The position numbers were made by a program, and so were the translations under genes. A stretch of 37,572 nucleotides of DNA, taken from assembly GCA_017848755.1 (NCBI GenBank), contig JAFIHI010000101.1, positions 1 to 37,572 on the forward strand, given 5' to 3'. Shown piece by piece: positions 12,149 to 20,351 of this stretch. The stretch's first letter is position 1. Each line of letters starts with the position of its first letter. This stretch comes from Nakamurella sp. GTDB lineage: Bacteria > Actinomycetota > Actinomycetes > Mycobacteriales > Nakamurellaceae. The notes under the pieces were generated by a model. The model ran no database searches. It saw only the letters and a list, made by a program, of their open reading frames with translations, and was not told the DNA's origin.

Positions 12149-13264
12149 TTATGTCGGCCATTGTGGGCCGTCGGGGGCGGGGCGAGCCGGGTCCGGCACC
12201 GGCTCGCCCCAGGTGACGGGCATTCCGTGCGCCGGCGCCTCCCCGAAGATGGCGTGCGCCGCTTCCTTGTCACGGCCGGGCCAGGTTTCGGCGGTGACGA
12301 GGTACCTACGAACGCCGTCAGTGGTGAGTCGCCGCGGCTCGAAGGAGATGTGCGCGAAAGGCGCCAGATCTGTTGCAGTGGAGCCGATCTGGCCCAGCCG
12401 ATCGACAATTCGCACCTTCTCGGCGGCATCCAGATACTGCAGCAACACCGAATGCCACAGCACGGTGAGATGACCGTCCACCGGCTCGATCGCGTCGACG
12501 AGGTCTGCGGCCGTGGACGTTTCGAGCTGCACCGGGTACTGCCCGGCGACCAGGAGCGCTCCGCGCAGCCGCTGCAGTCGATCCGCCTGGTCCGGCCACA
12601 CGAACGACGTCAGCCGCGCGGCACCGTCGGGCGTGGTCGGGTCGATCGGGGCCAGATCCGCACCGCGCCGCTCGACCACGTGGACCGGACCGGGTGAGGA
12701 CACGGGCATCGTCATCCACGCCGGATCCAGGTCGACCGGCGACAGCGGGCCTTACCGATGGCCGTCTGCGGAGCGGTAGCAGAACCGGTCGGCGCGCAGG
12801 TTGAGCCCGCCCGATGCACCGATCTCGAAGAGCCGGACCGGCAGCGGGTCCGGCCCGGCAACCTGCAGCAGCGCGCCGAAAAGCGCTGCAGAGCGCCCGG
12901 GTTCATTTGTCTGCGGTGCGTGGTGCAGCCCGGCCGCGAGTTCCAGCGGTGCGGAACGAAACAGATCGCGCAGCGCCGGCCAGGTGCGCACAGGATCTCC
13001 GTCGCCACCGACCGACGGGAAATGCGCGGCAAGGTCGGGAGCCTCGCCGGTGAGCACCAGGTAGTGCACCGCGCCCATCAGACGCAGCGCCAGCGCGGAG
13101 GGGCCCGGATCGTCCTCATGACCGGCCAGCACCGCTGCGCTCGGTCCGTCAGCCAGGATGTCCTTCGCGATGCGCTGCAACAGCACGCCGTAGAACCGCG
13201 AGCCGAGGGCGTCGCATGCAGACGCCTGGATCTGGAACATCTCGGCCATGTGCTGCGGGCTCAC
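12149..13264 (-). pseudogene. DUF2332 family gene with an in-frame stop codon
   Basis: Two consecutive open stretches in one frame together make a full-length DUF2332 protein (about 370 codons). The first, from GTG 13264 (or ATG 13249), covers FQIQASACDALGSRFYGVLL to FEIGASGGLNLRADRFCYRSADGHR and ends at TAA 12752-12754. The next codon continues at once with GPLSPVDLDPAW and VVERRGADLAPIDPTTPDGAARLTSFVWPDQADRL to LWHSVLLQYL, ending at 12149. There is no frameshift. The family usually has Trp where the TAA stands, so this is a nonsense change rather than two genes. Downstream codons look intact, suggesting a recent event or readthrough. The function of DUF2332 is not established. It is divergent from the ECF sigma gene. 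Confidence 0.8.
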
Positions 13265-13501
13265 TCTCGTGAGCGTATCGCCCCGGTGTCCGCGCGCCGC
13301 TGTGATCCCCGTCGGCGAGCGGTCGTCATCTCGGGCGGGGGGGCGTTGTTCCGGGTGCGCGGTCCTATCGCCGCTGGTCACCTCGAACACCCCCTGCTCA
13401 CCCAGGTGGCTTCTCAACCTTTTCGCCGACGTCGGCGTGGGAGAGTGGTGAGCACCATTGATGCGCCCGAGCGAACCCGCCGGAGAGGTGAGCCGCCCGC
13501 C

Positions 13502-14071
13502 GTGACGCCGCCCATGACGCCGACAACGCCGTCCGGGGAGGCACACCGTGGCGGCGCGCCGGGCGCGGATCGGGGCTCTGGACCTTTCGAGGCACTGTTC
13601 CGCGCGGAGTTCGAGACGATGTTCCGGCTGGCCCACCTGCTCGGTGCCGTCGACCCGGAGCACATCGCACAGGAGGCCTTCGCCCGGCTGCACACACGCT
13701 GGCGGGGTCTCACCGACCCGGCACGGGCCGGCGGCTACCTGCGGACGACGGTGGTGAACCTATGCCGCTCTGCGGCGAGGCACGAGGCGGTCGAGGCGAG
13801 GTACGACGCCGCGCAGCCGGTGCAGCGCGCCGAATCGAGCGCGGAAGACGCCGCGCTGCAATCGGTCTCGGATCGATCACTCCTTACCGCATTGGGCGCG
13901 TTGGCGCCGCGCCATCGCGAGGCGCTCGTGCTGCGCTTCTGGCTCGACCTGTCCAAAGCGCAGATGACCGAGGCGATGGCCTGCTCGGTCGGATCCGTGA
14001 AATCCCATGTGTCCCGGGGCCTCAAGGCCCTGCGCGCGGCACTGGAAGACACTCCAGAAGGACAGCGGTGA
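13502..14071 (+). CDS. ECF sigma factor (SigE-family type)
   Basis: RNA polymerase sigma-70 family, extracytoplasmic-function class, 189 residues. Region 2 is FEALFRAEFETMFRLAHLLG to QEAFARLHTRWRGL and YLRTTVVNLCRSAARH. Region 4 is ALGALAPRHREALVLRFWLDLSKAQMTEAMACSVGSVKSHVSRGLKAL. The frame is open far upstream, but GTG 13502 has GGAGAGGTGA in front; ATG 13514 is the alternative. The stop is overlapped by the start of the following membrane protein (GTGA), so the two are translationally coupled and are probably a sigma/anti-sigma pair. Confidence 0.9.
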   Translation: MTPPMTPTTPSGEAHRGGAPGADRGSGPFEALFRAEFETMFRLAHLLGAVDPEHIAQEAFARLHTRWRGLTDPARAGGYLRTTVVNLCRSAARHEAVEARYDAAQPVQRAESSAEDAALQSVSDRSLLTALGALAPRHREALVLRFWLDLSKAQMTEAMACSVGSVKSHVSRGLKALRAALEDTPEGQR

Positions 14072-15591
14072 CCGTCATGAATACCGACAACAACGAGTAT
14101 GACGCCGTTTTCGGCCGGCGCCTGTCCGCGGCGCTGCACGCCGAGGCGGATCACATCGAAGCGCCGGCGGCCGCGTGGGCGCGGTTCCAGGAACGGGCCT
14201 CTGCCGCGAACATCGTCATCGGCGAATCCGAAGGCCTCGACGCCGCAACGATTTCGGTGATCGGACCGCCCCGCGACCGAAGGCATTCCTGGCGTGTTCC
14301 GCTCATCGCCGCGGCCGCGGTCGCGGCCATCGCGGTCGCCACGTCGGCCATCGCCACCGGCGGATTCGGCGCCACGCATCAGGCGGCGGCGCCGGGAGCC
14401 GGCGCGGATCCGGCCACACCCGTGCGGGTGCCGGTCGACACGTCGTACGAGATCTACGCCGTGGCAAGCGGTTCCGCGGGCAACGCGCCGGCGTCCCGTC
14501 CGCTCGGATCGACGTCGGCAAGCACTGCACTCGGCCCGGAGGCCATTTCGATGTCGTTCGTTGACGGGACCCCGCCGAACGCCTCGCTCAGCGGGCGCTA
14601 CGTAGATGGTCGAGGGGAAATGACTCCGGTTCAGGACGCGCAGAGGCAGCGGCCGGACGGGACACCGCTGGGCTACGTCACCAGGGGGACGAGCGTCATC
14701 GGTGACGCACCCGGTGCCACGGCGTGGACGTCGACCACCCTGTGGGGCGCGGTCGGGCCGGATGTGGCACAGGTGCAGATCATGACCGCGCTGCCACCTG
14801 GCCCCGATACGGGTGGCATCGACCCGGGGTTCGGCGGCGCGCAGGCGCACTGGATCATCGACACCGGGAAGGGGACGGCGTTCTCGGCAGCGGGCTCTGA
14901 AACGTCCACGTGGACACCGCTTGTCGACGGCTGGAGCGGGTTCGCGGTCCAGTTGCCGAAGGATGCGACCTCGGCCACGGTCATTGCCCTGGGCGCGACC
15001 GGGCAGGAACTGCAGAGCCGCCGATTCGATCTGGACACTGGGCAAGTGACGGACGATCCGATCGCCACCGGCACCGGACTACCGCCGGCGAGCGCCACCG
15101 CCACGCTGTCCCCCACGGCCGACCCCGCCGCGACCGGCCGCGCCCCGAGGTCCACGGTTTCGGCGGACTCACGCGCCGCGGCAGCACAATCGTCCGCTGC
15201 CGCGGGGGCACCCTCGGTCGAGACTGGCACCAGCGCACCGGTCGGCGCCCTGCCTGCTCGGAGCAGCGGCGGCCCTCTTGTCGCCGTCTACCCCGATGTG
15301 CCGGGTCAGCCCGCCCACGCCGCGCTCCTCGAAGGGAAGGTCAAGGTCCGCAACGGCTGCGTCGTCATCGTCAGCGCCGACGCAGCGACCACCGCGATCC
15401 CGGTCTTCCCGCTGAGCCAGGTGAGCGAGGCAACATCCCCGGCAGTGCTCCGTTGGCGCGGGAAGGACTACGCCGAGGGCGACACCATTGCTGTCGGCGG
15501 TAGTTTCGCCGCGGACGGCTATCTCGAAAGCCAGCCCGGCTGGCCGGCCCAGTGTGTTGGAAAGCCCCGGGGAGTGAGTCCCTACAACTGA
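14068..15591 (+). CDS. Single-span membrane protein, probable anti-sigma factor
   Basis: 507 residues from GTG 14068, which overlaps the sigma stop and has AGAAGGA upstream; ATG 14077 is also possible. Roughly 70 cytoplasmic residues (GRRLSAALHAEADHIEAPAAAWARFQERA) precede one transmembrane helix (WRVPLIAAAAVAAIAVATSAIA). About 400 extracytoplasmic residues follow, including a Ser/Ala/Thr-rich stretch and a C-terminal segment with two Cys (VRNGCVVIV and PAQCVG). No HxxxCxxC zinc motif is seen, so it is not a classical ZAS anti-sigma factor. The anti-sigma role rests on the coupled gene order and the topology. The extracellular domain was not recognised. Confidence 0.65.
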   Translation: MTVMNTDNNEYDAVFGRRLSAALHAEADHIEAPAAAWARFQERASAANIVIGESEGLDAATISVIGPPRDRRHSWRVPLIAAAAVAAIAVATSAIATGGFGATHQAAAPGAGADPATPVRVPVDTSYEIYAVASGSAGNAPASRPLGSTSASTALGPEAISMSFVDGTPPNASLSGRYVDGRGEMTPVQDAQRQRPDGTPLGYVTRGTSVIGDAPGATAWTSTTLWGAVGPDVAQVQIMTALPPGPDTGGIDPGFGGAQAHWIIDTGKGTAFSAAGSETSTWTPLVDGWSGFAVQLPKDATSATVIALGATGQELQSRRFDLDTGQVTDDPIATGTGLPPASATATLSPTADPAATGRAPRSTVSADSRAAAAQSSAAAGAPSVETGTSAPVGALPARSSGGPLVAVYPDVPGQPAHAALLEGKVKVRNGCVVIVSADAATTAIPVFPLSQVSEATSPAVLRWRGKDYAEGDTIAVGGSFAADGYLESQPGWPAQCVGKPRGVSPYN

Positions 15592-15629
15592 ATCCCCACA
15601 CCACCCTTGGCCGTGGCAGAGTAAGAGCC

Positions 15630-16463
15630 ATGCCCGAAGGTCACGTACTACACCGGCTCGCGCACTCCGTCATGGACGAATTCGGCGGCCGGCCGGTCAC
15701 CTCGTCCAGCCCGCAGGGCCGCTTCAGCAGCGAGGCCGCGGAGATCACCGGGCATGTGCTCTCCGACGCCGAGGCCTACGGGAAGCACCTGTTCATCACC
15801 TTCCATTCGGTGCCGCGGCACGTGCACGTGCACCTCGGCATGGCCGGCCGCATGGAGTTCGGCGCAGGCGATCCGCCCCCACCCAGAGACACGATCCGCT
15901 GGCGTATGGTCGGCGACCACGGCTACACCGATCTGCGCGGACCAGCCGCGTGCGAACTGCTCGATGAACCGGGTATGACGAAGATCCTGGCCAAACTCGG
16001 GCCGGACCCCTTGCGCGACGACGCCGATCCGGACATCGGCTGGGCGAAGGTGCACCGCGCCGCGAAACCCATTGCCGCCCTGCTGATGGACCAGGCGGTG
16101 ACCGCAGGGGTAGGCAACATCTTCCGCGCGGAGGTGCTCTACCGTCACCACATCGACCCGCACATGCCGGGCAAGCTCCTCACGCGCGAGGAGTGGGACG
16201 CGATCTGGGACGACCTTGTCGAGCTCATGCACAAGGCGCTGTCCGTCGGCCGGATCGACACCGTGTATCCGGAGCACATGCCGGAGGCCATGGGCCGCCC
16301 GCCGCGCGTCGATCCGCACGGCGGCGAGGTCTACGTCTACCGCCGCGCCGACCAGCAGTGCTACGTCTGCGGATCAGACGTGCTGACCGAGGTGCTCGAG
16401 GGGCGAAACCTGTTCTGGTGCCCCACGTGTCAGCCGAAGACGCAACGGCGCCTCGCGCCCTGA
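15630..16463 (+). CDS. nei1: Endonuclease VIII-type DNA glycosylase
   Basis: Fpg/Nei-family glycosylase/AP lyase of base excision repair, 277 residues. It begins MPEGHVLHRLA, giving the catalytic Pro2-Glu3 after Met removal. It contains SSPQGRFSSEA, YGKHLF with the family lysine, the helix-two-turn-helix DQAVTAGVGNIFRAEVLYRH and a C-terminal zinc finger with CYVC and CPTC. The sequence pattern is that of mycobacterial Nei1. ATG 15630 is fixed by the obligatory N-terminal proline. It starts 38 bases after the membrane protein stop and may share its transcript. Confidence 0.93.
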   Translation: MPEGHVLHRLAHSVMDEFGGRPVTSSSPQGRFSSEAAEITGHVLSDAEAYGKHLFITFHSVPRHVHVHLGMAGRMEFGAGDPPPPRDTIRWRMVGDHGYTDLRGPAACELLDEPGMTKILAKLGPDPLRDDADPDIGWAKVHRAAKPIAALLMDQAVTAGVGNIFRAEVLYRHHIDPHMPGKLLTREEWDAIWDDLVELMHKALSVGRIDTVYPEHMPEAMGRPPRVDPHGGEVYVYRRADQQCYVCGSDVLTEVLEGRNLFWCPTCQPKTQRRLAP

Positions 16464-16471
16464 CCTGCCGA

Positions 16472-17725
16472 TTAGCGGGCCGCAGGCGCCCCTGTAGCGA
16501 CCTGTGTCCCGGCCGCAATACGCGCCGACGCCGCCGCACTCGCCCGGTACAGCGGCGTCACCTGGAGGAACGCCGTTACCGCCGCCGCGATCGCACAGCC
16601 CGCCGTTACCCAGTAGGCCGTCGACGCCGGGTTTCCGTCCACGATCACGCCCGCAATCGGGGAGGAGATCGCAAGCCCCACAGCCAGTCCCGCGGTCGGC
16701 CAGGACATCGACTCCGTCAGCCGCGATGCCGGCACGATCCGTTCGATCAGCGAAACACCGGAGATCAACACCGGCGCGACCGCAACCCCGGCCACCAACG
16801 CCCCGATCGCCAGCAGCCAGATCGACCGCAAGAACGGCAGCGGGAAGACGACGATGCCGAGCAGCGCCAGCATGAAGAGGAACTGACGCAGCAGCGAAGC
16901 ACGGAGCTTCAGCGCCCCGAATACCAGGCCACCGGCCAGCGAGCCGAGTGAGTTCATCGCGAGCAGCAGCCCGGCCACGCCCATGTGGCCGTGTTGGCCG
17001 GCGAACGCGACGGTGGTGACTTCGAAGGACCCGAAGATACTGCCCACGAAGACGTAGATCAGCGCGATCGCCGCGACGCCGGGCAGCGCGATCGCCGGTC
17101 GCCGCCTCGCGTGCTGCGCGCCGCGCCCGATCGCGTTCGGCTCACTCTCCTTCAGGGAGGCGAACCACCACGTCCCGATCGCCAGGATGACGGTGGCGAC
17201 AATCATTGCCGCGCTGGGGAAGACGGCGATCACCAGGAACGTCGCCAGCGGTGGCCCGGCGATGAAGATCACCTCGTCCAACATCGACTCCCACGCGAAC
17301 GCTGTTCGGAGTTTCCCGCTCCCGGTCAGTTTCGCCGACCAACGCGCCCGCACCAACGCACCGAGATTCGGCTGGACCCCACCGGCGAAGAAGGCCAAAA
17401 CGTACAGCACCCAGGTAGGCGCCGGAGACATGGCGAGCGCGATCAACGCAGCCATCGCCGGCACATGGAGTGCGATCTGGATCCGCAGAACCCGCCGCTG
17501 GCCGAAGATATCGATCAGCCGCGCAGCCTGCGGACTGATCACAGCCATGGATATCGCGTAGATCGCCGACACGGCGCCGGCGATCGCGTAGGAGCCGCGC
17601 TCGGCCTGCAGCAGCAGCACGGCACCGAGGCCGATCATCGACATCTGCGCGCGACCGAGGAACGCGGCAGCCGAGAACCGCGCTGCCCCGGGCGTTTTCA
17701 GAACCGCGACGTACGTGCCGAACAT
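16472..17725 (-). CDS. MFS transporter
   Basis: Major facilitator protein of 417 residues with about a dozen hydrophobic segments and a cytoplasmic loop in the middle (ASLKESEPNAIGRGAQHARRRPAIALPG). It was probably an exporter, judging from the neighbouring divergent TetR regulator and the operator between them. Substrate unknown. The ATG at 17725 lies 96 bases from the TetR start. The 3' end converges on nei1, with 8 bases between stops. Confidence 0.88.
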   Translation of the reverse strand: MFGTYVAVLKTPGAARFSAAAFLGRAQMSMIGLGAVLLLQAERGSYAIAGAVSAIYAISMAVISPQAARLIDIFGQRRVLRIQIALHVPAMAALIALAMSPAPTWVLYVLAFFAGGVQPNLGALVRARWSAKLTGSGKLRTAFAWESMLDEVIFIAGPPLATFLVIAVFPSAAMIVATVILAIGTWWFASLKESEPNAIGRGAQHARRRPAIALPGVAAIALIYVFVGSIFGSFEVTTVAFAGQHGHMGVAGLLLAMNSLGSLAGGLVFGALKLRASLLRQFLFMLALLGIVVFPLPFLRSIWLLAIGALVAGVAVAPVLISGVSLIERIVPASRLTESMSWPTAGLAVGLAISSPIAGVIVDGNPASTAYWVTAGCAIAAAVTAFLQVTPLYRASAAASARIAAGTQVATGAPAAR

Positions 17726-17791
17726 GGGACCGGTGCTTCCATTCCCGCACCGCTCTGGTGGCCGGCGACCAGCGCTGGCGGTGCTCTCTGT

Positions 17792-17813
17792 CTATACCGT
17801 CCGGCCGGTACAG
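17792..17813. promoter_or_regulatory. TetR-type operator
   Basis: An imperfect 22-base palindrome centred on CCGG, with TACCG and CGGTA arms (core TACCGTCCGGCCGGTA), lies in the MFS/TetR intergenic region 8 bases before the TetR start. This is the expected position and form of an autoregulatory TetR site that would control both genes. Confidence 0.65.
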
Positions 17814-17821
17814 TCTACGTC

Positions 17822-18346
17822 ATGGCCTCCGACGCTCGCGACAGAATTCTGCGCGCCGTGCGCGATCTGCTCGTGGCCGGCGGCCCGAGCAGCGTCACGC
17901 TCGAGGCCGTCGCGGACCGGGCCGGACTATCGAAGGGCGGCCTGCTCTATCACTTCCCGTCCAAGTCGGCGCTGTATGTCGGTCTGCTCGAGCAGGTCCG
18001 CGATGCGGTGGACGACGAGATGACGGGCCGCGCCGCGCACGGTGATGCGGCACGCGCGTTCCTCGAATACGCACGACCTGAAAGTGCCGACGAGGGCGGG
18101 TTTTTCACGTCTCTCCTGGCGGCAGTGCGCACCGGAGAAGATGCCGACCCGCAGGCGCTCGCCGTACTCGCCGAGTCCTTCGAGGCATGGGAGCGGCCGA
18201 TGCGCAGTGCGATCGCCGATCCCGTCCGGGCCGAGATCATTCGCCTGGTCGGGAACGGGCTCTATCTCTCGGCGATCGCCGGGCTCCCACAGCCGGACCC
18301 CGAACTCCTCGAACAGGTCTTCGACCGTCTCCTTACGGACGCTTGA
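17822..18346 (+). CDS. TetR family transcriptional repressor
   Basis: 174 residues. The N-terminal helix-turn-helix domain is classical: RDRILRAVRDLLVAGGPSSVTLEAVADRAGLSKGGLLYHFPSKSALYVGLLEQV. The C-terminal ligand domain (DADPQALAVLAESFEAWERPMRSAI) resembles the TetR_C group common in actinobacteria. ATG 17822 is chosen because the HTH domain begins directly after it, although the frame is open upstream. It is divergent from the MFS gene and probably represses it until a ligand binds. Confidence 0.92.
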   Translation: MASDARDRILRAVRDLLVAGGPSSVTLEAVADRAGLSKGGLLYHFPSKSALYVGLLEQVRDAVDDEMTGRAAHGDAARAFLEYARPESADEGGFFTSLLAAVRTGEDADPQALAVLAESFEAWERPMRSAIADPVRAEIIRLVGNGLYLSAIAGLPQPDPELLEQVFDRLLTDA

Positions 18347-18350
18347 CGTC

Positions 18351-18369
18351 TCCGCCGGTCAGCGGCGGA
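18351..18369. terminator. Hairpin between convergent genes
   Basis: TCCGCCG at 18351-18357 and CGGCGGA at 18363-18369 form a perfect 7-bp stem with a 5-base loop, directly after the TetR stop and shortly after the P-loop kinase stop on the other strand. Confidence 0.6.
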
Positions 18370-18387
18370 ACGAGAGCGGGCCAGCGG

Positions 18388-19200
18388 TCACCGCGGATCG
18401 ATCACGATATCGGCTCGGTCGCGGGTTCCATCAGCCGCGAAATGCGCCGCCTCGTCGACCTGCCAGCGCGCCAAGTACGGGCGCATCGCCTCGCCGTCGC
18501 GCGCCACGGCCCGCTCCAGTCGCTCGCCCACATCAGGCACCTCCACCCACACCAGCGCCGATAGACGGCCCGCCACCGCCGACCGCCCCGACGACACCCC
18601 CTCCAGGACCAGCACCTCCACAGGCGGCACCACGATCGACCCGCCCGGCCGCGGATTGCCCGATACCCATTGCATCACCGGCATTCTCGCGACCTGCCCG
18701 GCCGCGACCGACGCCAGCAAGAACTCCTCCATGACCGCCCACCAGTCCAGTGGATGCTCCCAGGTCGCGAGCAGATCGGTGGACACGACGGCCACCCGTG
18801 GAACTGCCGCATCGGGACGGGGAACCGCGTATGACGCTGTTCCGGGGTGGGCGCCGTTCGCGGCGGCCACGCTCTCGGGGGCGCCATCGCCAGCAGGGTC
18901 ACCGTCACCATTACGGGCGTCGCGCCCTGCCGCAGCACCCACTCCGGCACCATCACCGGCGCCGCCCGACCCGCGACCGCCGGTGCGTCTCGGCTGGATC
19001 ACCGCTCCGCCCATAGCGCCCGCGATCGCGTCCGCCAGCGGCCCCGCGAGCGACGTCTTCCCGGAGCCGCTCGGCCCGTCAACGGCGACCAGCCGAGTCG
19101 ATCCGAGCCGCGCGGGCCGCACCAGCACAAGGCGCGCCGCCGCCGCGATACCCGTTGCGGCGTCCAGACTCTCGTGCACACCACGAGCCTGACCGGACAC
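18388..19200 (-). CDS. P-loop NTPase, uridine-kinase-like, with low-complexity insert
   Basis: 270 residues from GTG 19200, one base after the recR stop. Walker A is DGPSGSGKTSLAGPLADAIA (about 41-60). Later conserved parts are VAVVSTDLLATWEHPLDWWAVMEEFLL, VLVLEGVSSGRSAV and LARWQVDEAAHFAADGTRDRADIVID, which fit the uridine-kinase-like proteins encoded next to recR in related genomes. Between them is a Gly/Ala/Asp-rich insert of about 60 residues (GGAGDGAGVGAAAGRDARNGDG) that is unusual. The insert also holds a copy of TATGACGNNGTTC at 18830. The substrate is uncertain. Confidence 0.8.
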   Translation of the reverse strand: MSGQARGVHESLDAATGIAAAARLVLVRPARLGSTRLVAVDGPSGSGKTSLAGPLADAIAGAMGGAVIQPRRTGGRGSGGAGDGAGVGAAAGRDARNGDGDPAGDGAPESVAAANGAHPGTASYAVPRPDAAVPRVAVVSTDLLATWEHPLDWWAVMEEFLLASVAAGQVARMPVMQWVSGNPRPGGSIVVPPVEVLVLEGVSSGRSAVAGRLSALVWVEVPDVGERLERAVARDGEAMRPYLARWQVDEAAHFAADGTRDRADIVIDPR

Positions 19201-19201
19201 G

Positions 19202-19801
19202 TCAGCCGACGGAGCGTCGCCCGGACAGCGCCCGCCCCAGCGTCACCTCGTCCGCGTATTCGAGGTCGCCGCCGACGGGCAGCCCGCTCGCGAGCCGCGT
19301 CACCGACAGGTCGGGGAACGTCGACAGCAGCCGCACCAGGTAGGTCGCCGTCGCCTCGCCCTCCAGGTTCGGGTCGGTCGCCAGGATCACCTCGCGCACG
19401 TCGGGCTCCGCGATCCGCGTCAGCAGCGGGGCGATGCGCAGTTGGTCGGGCCCGATCCCGTCGATCGGCGAGATCGCACCGCCGAGCACGTGGTACACCC
19501 CGCGGTACTCGCGCGTGCGCTCCACGGCCGCAACGTCTTTCGGCTCCTCGACCACGCAGATCACGCCGGCGTCGCGCCGGGCGTCGGCGCAGATGCGGCA
19601 CAGATCACCCTCGGATACGTTGCCGCACCGGTCACAGAACCGGACCTCGGACGCCATCTTCTGCAGCACCGTGCACAGCCGGTCGATCTCGGCGCGGTCC
19701 GTCGAGAGCAGGTGAAATGCGATGCGCTGCGCCGACTTCGGGCCGATGCCGGGCAACCGGCCGAACTCGTCGATCACATCTTGGACGGGGCCTTCGTACA
19801 C
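19202..19801 (-). CDS. recR: Recombination mediator RecR
   Basis: 199 residues, the standard length. Acts in recombinational repair with RecO and RecF at single-stranded gaps. Helix-hairpin-helix [19 protein letters not shown], a four-Cys zinc finger ([19 protein letters not shown]) and a Toprim domain ([55 protein letters not shown]) are all present. It starts 9 bases after the ebfC stop and forms an operon with it. Confidence 0.97.
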   Translation of the reverse strand: MYEGPVQDVIDEFGRLPGIGPKSAQRIAFHLLSTDRAEIDRLCTVLQKMASEVRFCDRCGNVSEGDLCRICADARRDAGVICVVEEPKDVAAVERTREYRGVYHVLGGAISPIDGIGPDQLRIAPLLTRIAEPDVREVILATDPNLEGEATATYLVRLLSTFPDLSVTRLASGLPVGGDLEYADEVTLGRALSGRRSVG

Positions 19802-19810
19802 CGCGGGCCG

Positions 19811-20257
19811 TTAGCCTTCCGGACGGGCCGAATCGGCCGCGTCAGCCGCATCGGCCGGCTCGACCACATCGGACGCGCCGGTCAGCCCCGCTAGGCCCGG
19901 AATGCTCCCGATGTCCGGCAACCCCGACAAACCCGGTACTCCCATGCCGCCCATCAGGCCGCCGGCCACCGATCCCATCGCCTTCTGGGCGAGGGCCTCC
20001 GCCGCGCGGGCACCGTCACGCACCGCCGCGATCACCAAGTCCGCGAGCGTGTCCACATCGTCCGGGTCGACCACCGACGGGTCGATCGTCAGCCCCACCA
20101 GCTGCCCGTTGCCGTCCATCTCCGCGCGCACCAGACCGCCGCCCGCGCTGCCCGTTGCGCGCACGTCGCCGAGCGACGCCTGCGCCCGCGCCATCTCCGC
20201 CTGCACCGCCTGTGCAGATTGCAGCAGTGCGCCCATATCGAACCCGCCGGCTTGCAT
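19811..20257 (-). CDS. ebfC: YbaB/EbfC nucleoid-associated protein
   Basis: 148 residues from ATG 20257 (GAAGGGAC upstream). Core YbaB features: MGALLQSAQAVQAEMARAQASLGD, GGGLVRAEMDGNGQLVGLTIDPSVVDPDDVDTLADLVIAAVRDGARAAEALA. The tail is a Gly/Met/Pro-rich stretch (GGLMGGMGVPGLSGLPDIG) and Asp/Ala repeats. The family binds DNA as a dimer and is almost always next to recR and dnaX. Here dnaX lies separately, about 7 kb to the right. Confidence 0.93.
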   Translation of the reverse strand: MQAGGFDMGALLQSAQAVQAEMARAQASLGDVRATGSAGGGLVRAEMDGNGQLVGLTIDPSVVDPDDVDTLADLVIAAVRDGARAAEALAQKAMGSVAGGLMGGMGVPGLSGLPDIGSIPGLAGLTGASDVVEPADAADAADSARPEG

Positions 20258-20290
20258 AGAACCCGGTCCCTTCCTCGGCGATCGCAGTCT

Positions 20291-20317
20291 GACAGGGCCC
20301 AGCGTAGTGGGCCTGTC
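20291..20317. promoter_or_regulatory. Inverted repeat in the ebfC/amidase divergent region
   Basis: GACAGGGCCCA at 20291-20301 pairs with TGGGCCTGTC at 20308-20317 except for one bulged G, around a 6-base loop. The whole divergent region is only 94 bases, so the repeat overlaps both likely promoters and may be a protein-binding site. Confidence 0.45.
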
Positions 20318-20351
20318 GGCAAACCGGGCCATGTGCTGGCACCCTGGAACA

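Noticed and set aside
13265-13501. N-terminal extension of the ECF sigma factor over the upstream DNA
   Set aside because: The frame is open, but the translated stretch has no similarity; a GTG with a good ribosome-binding site at 13502 explains the gene.
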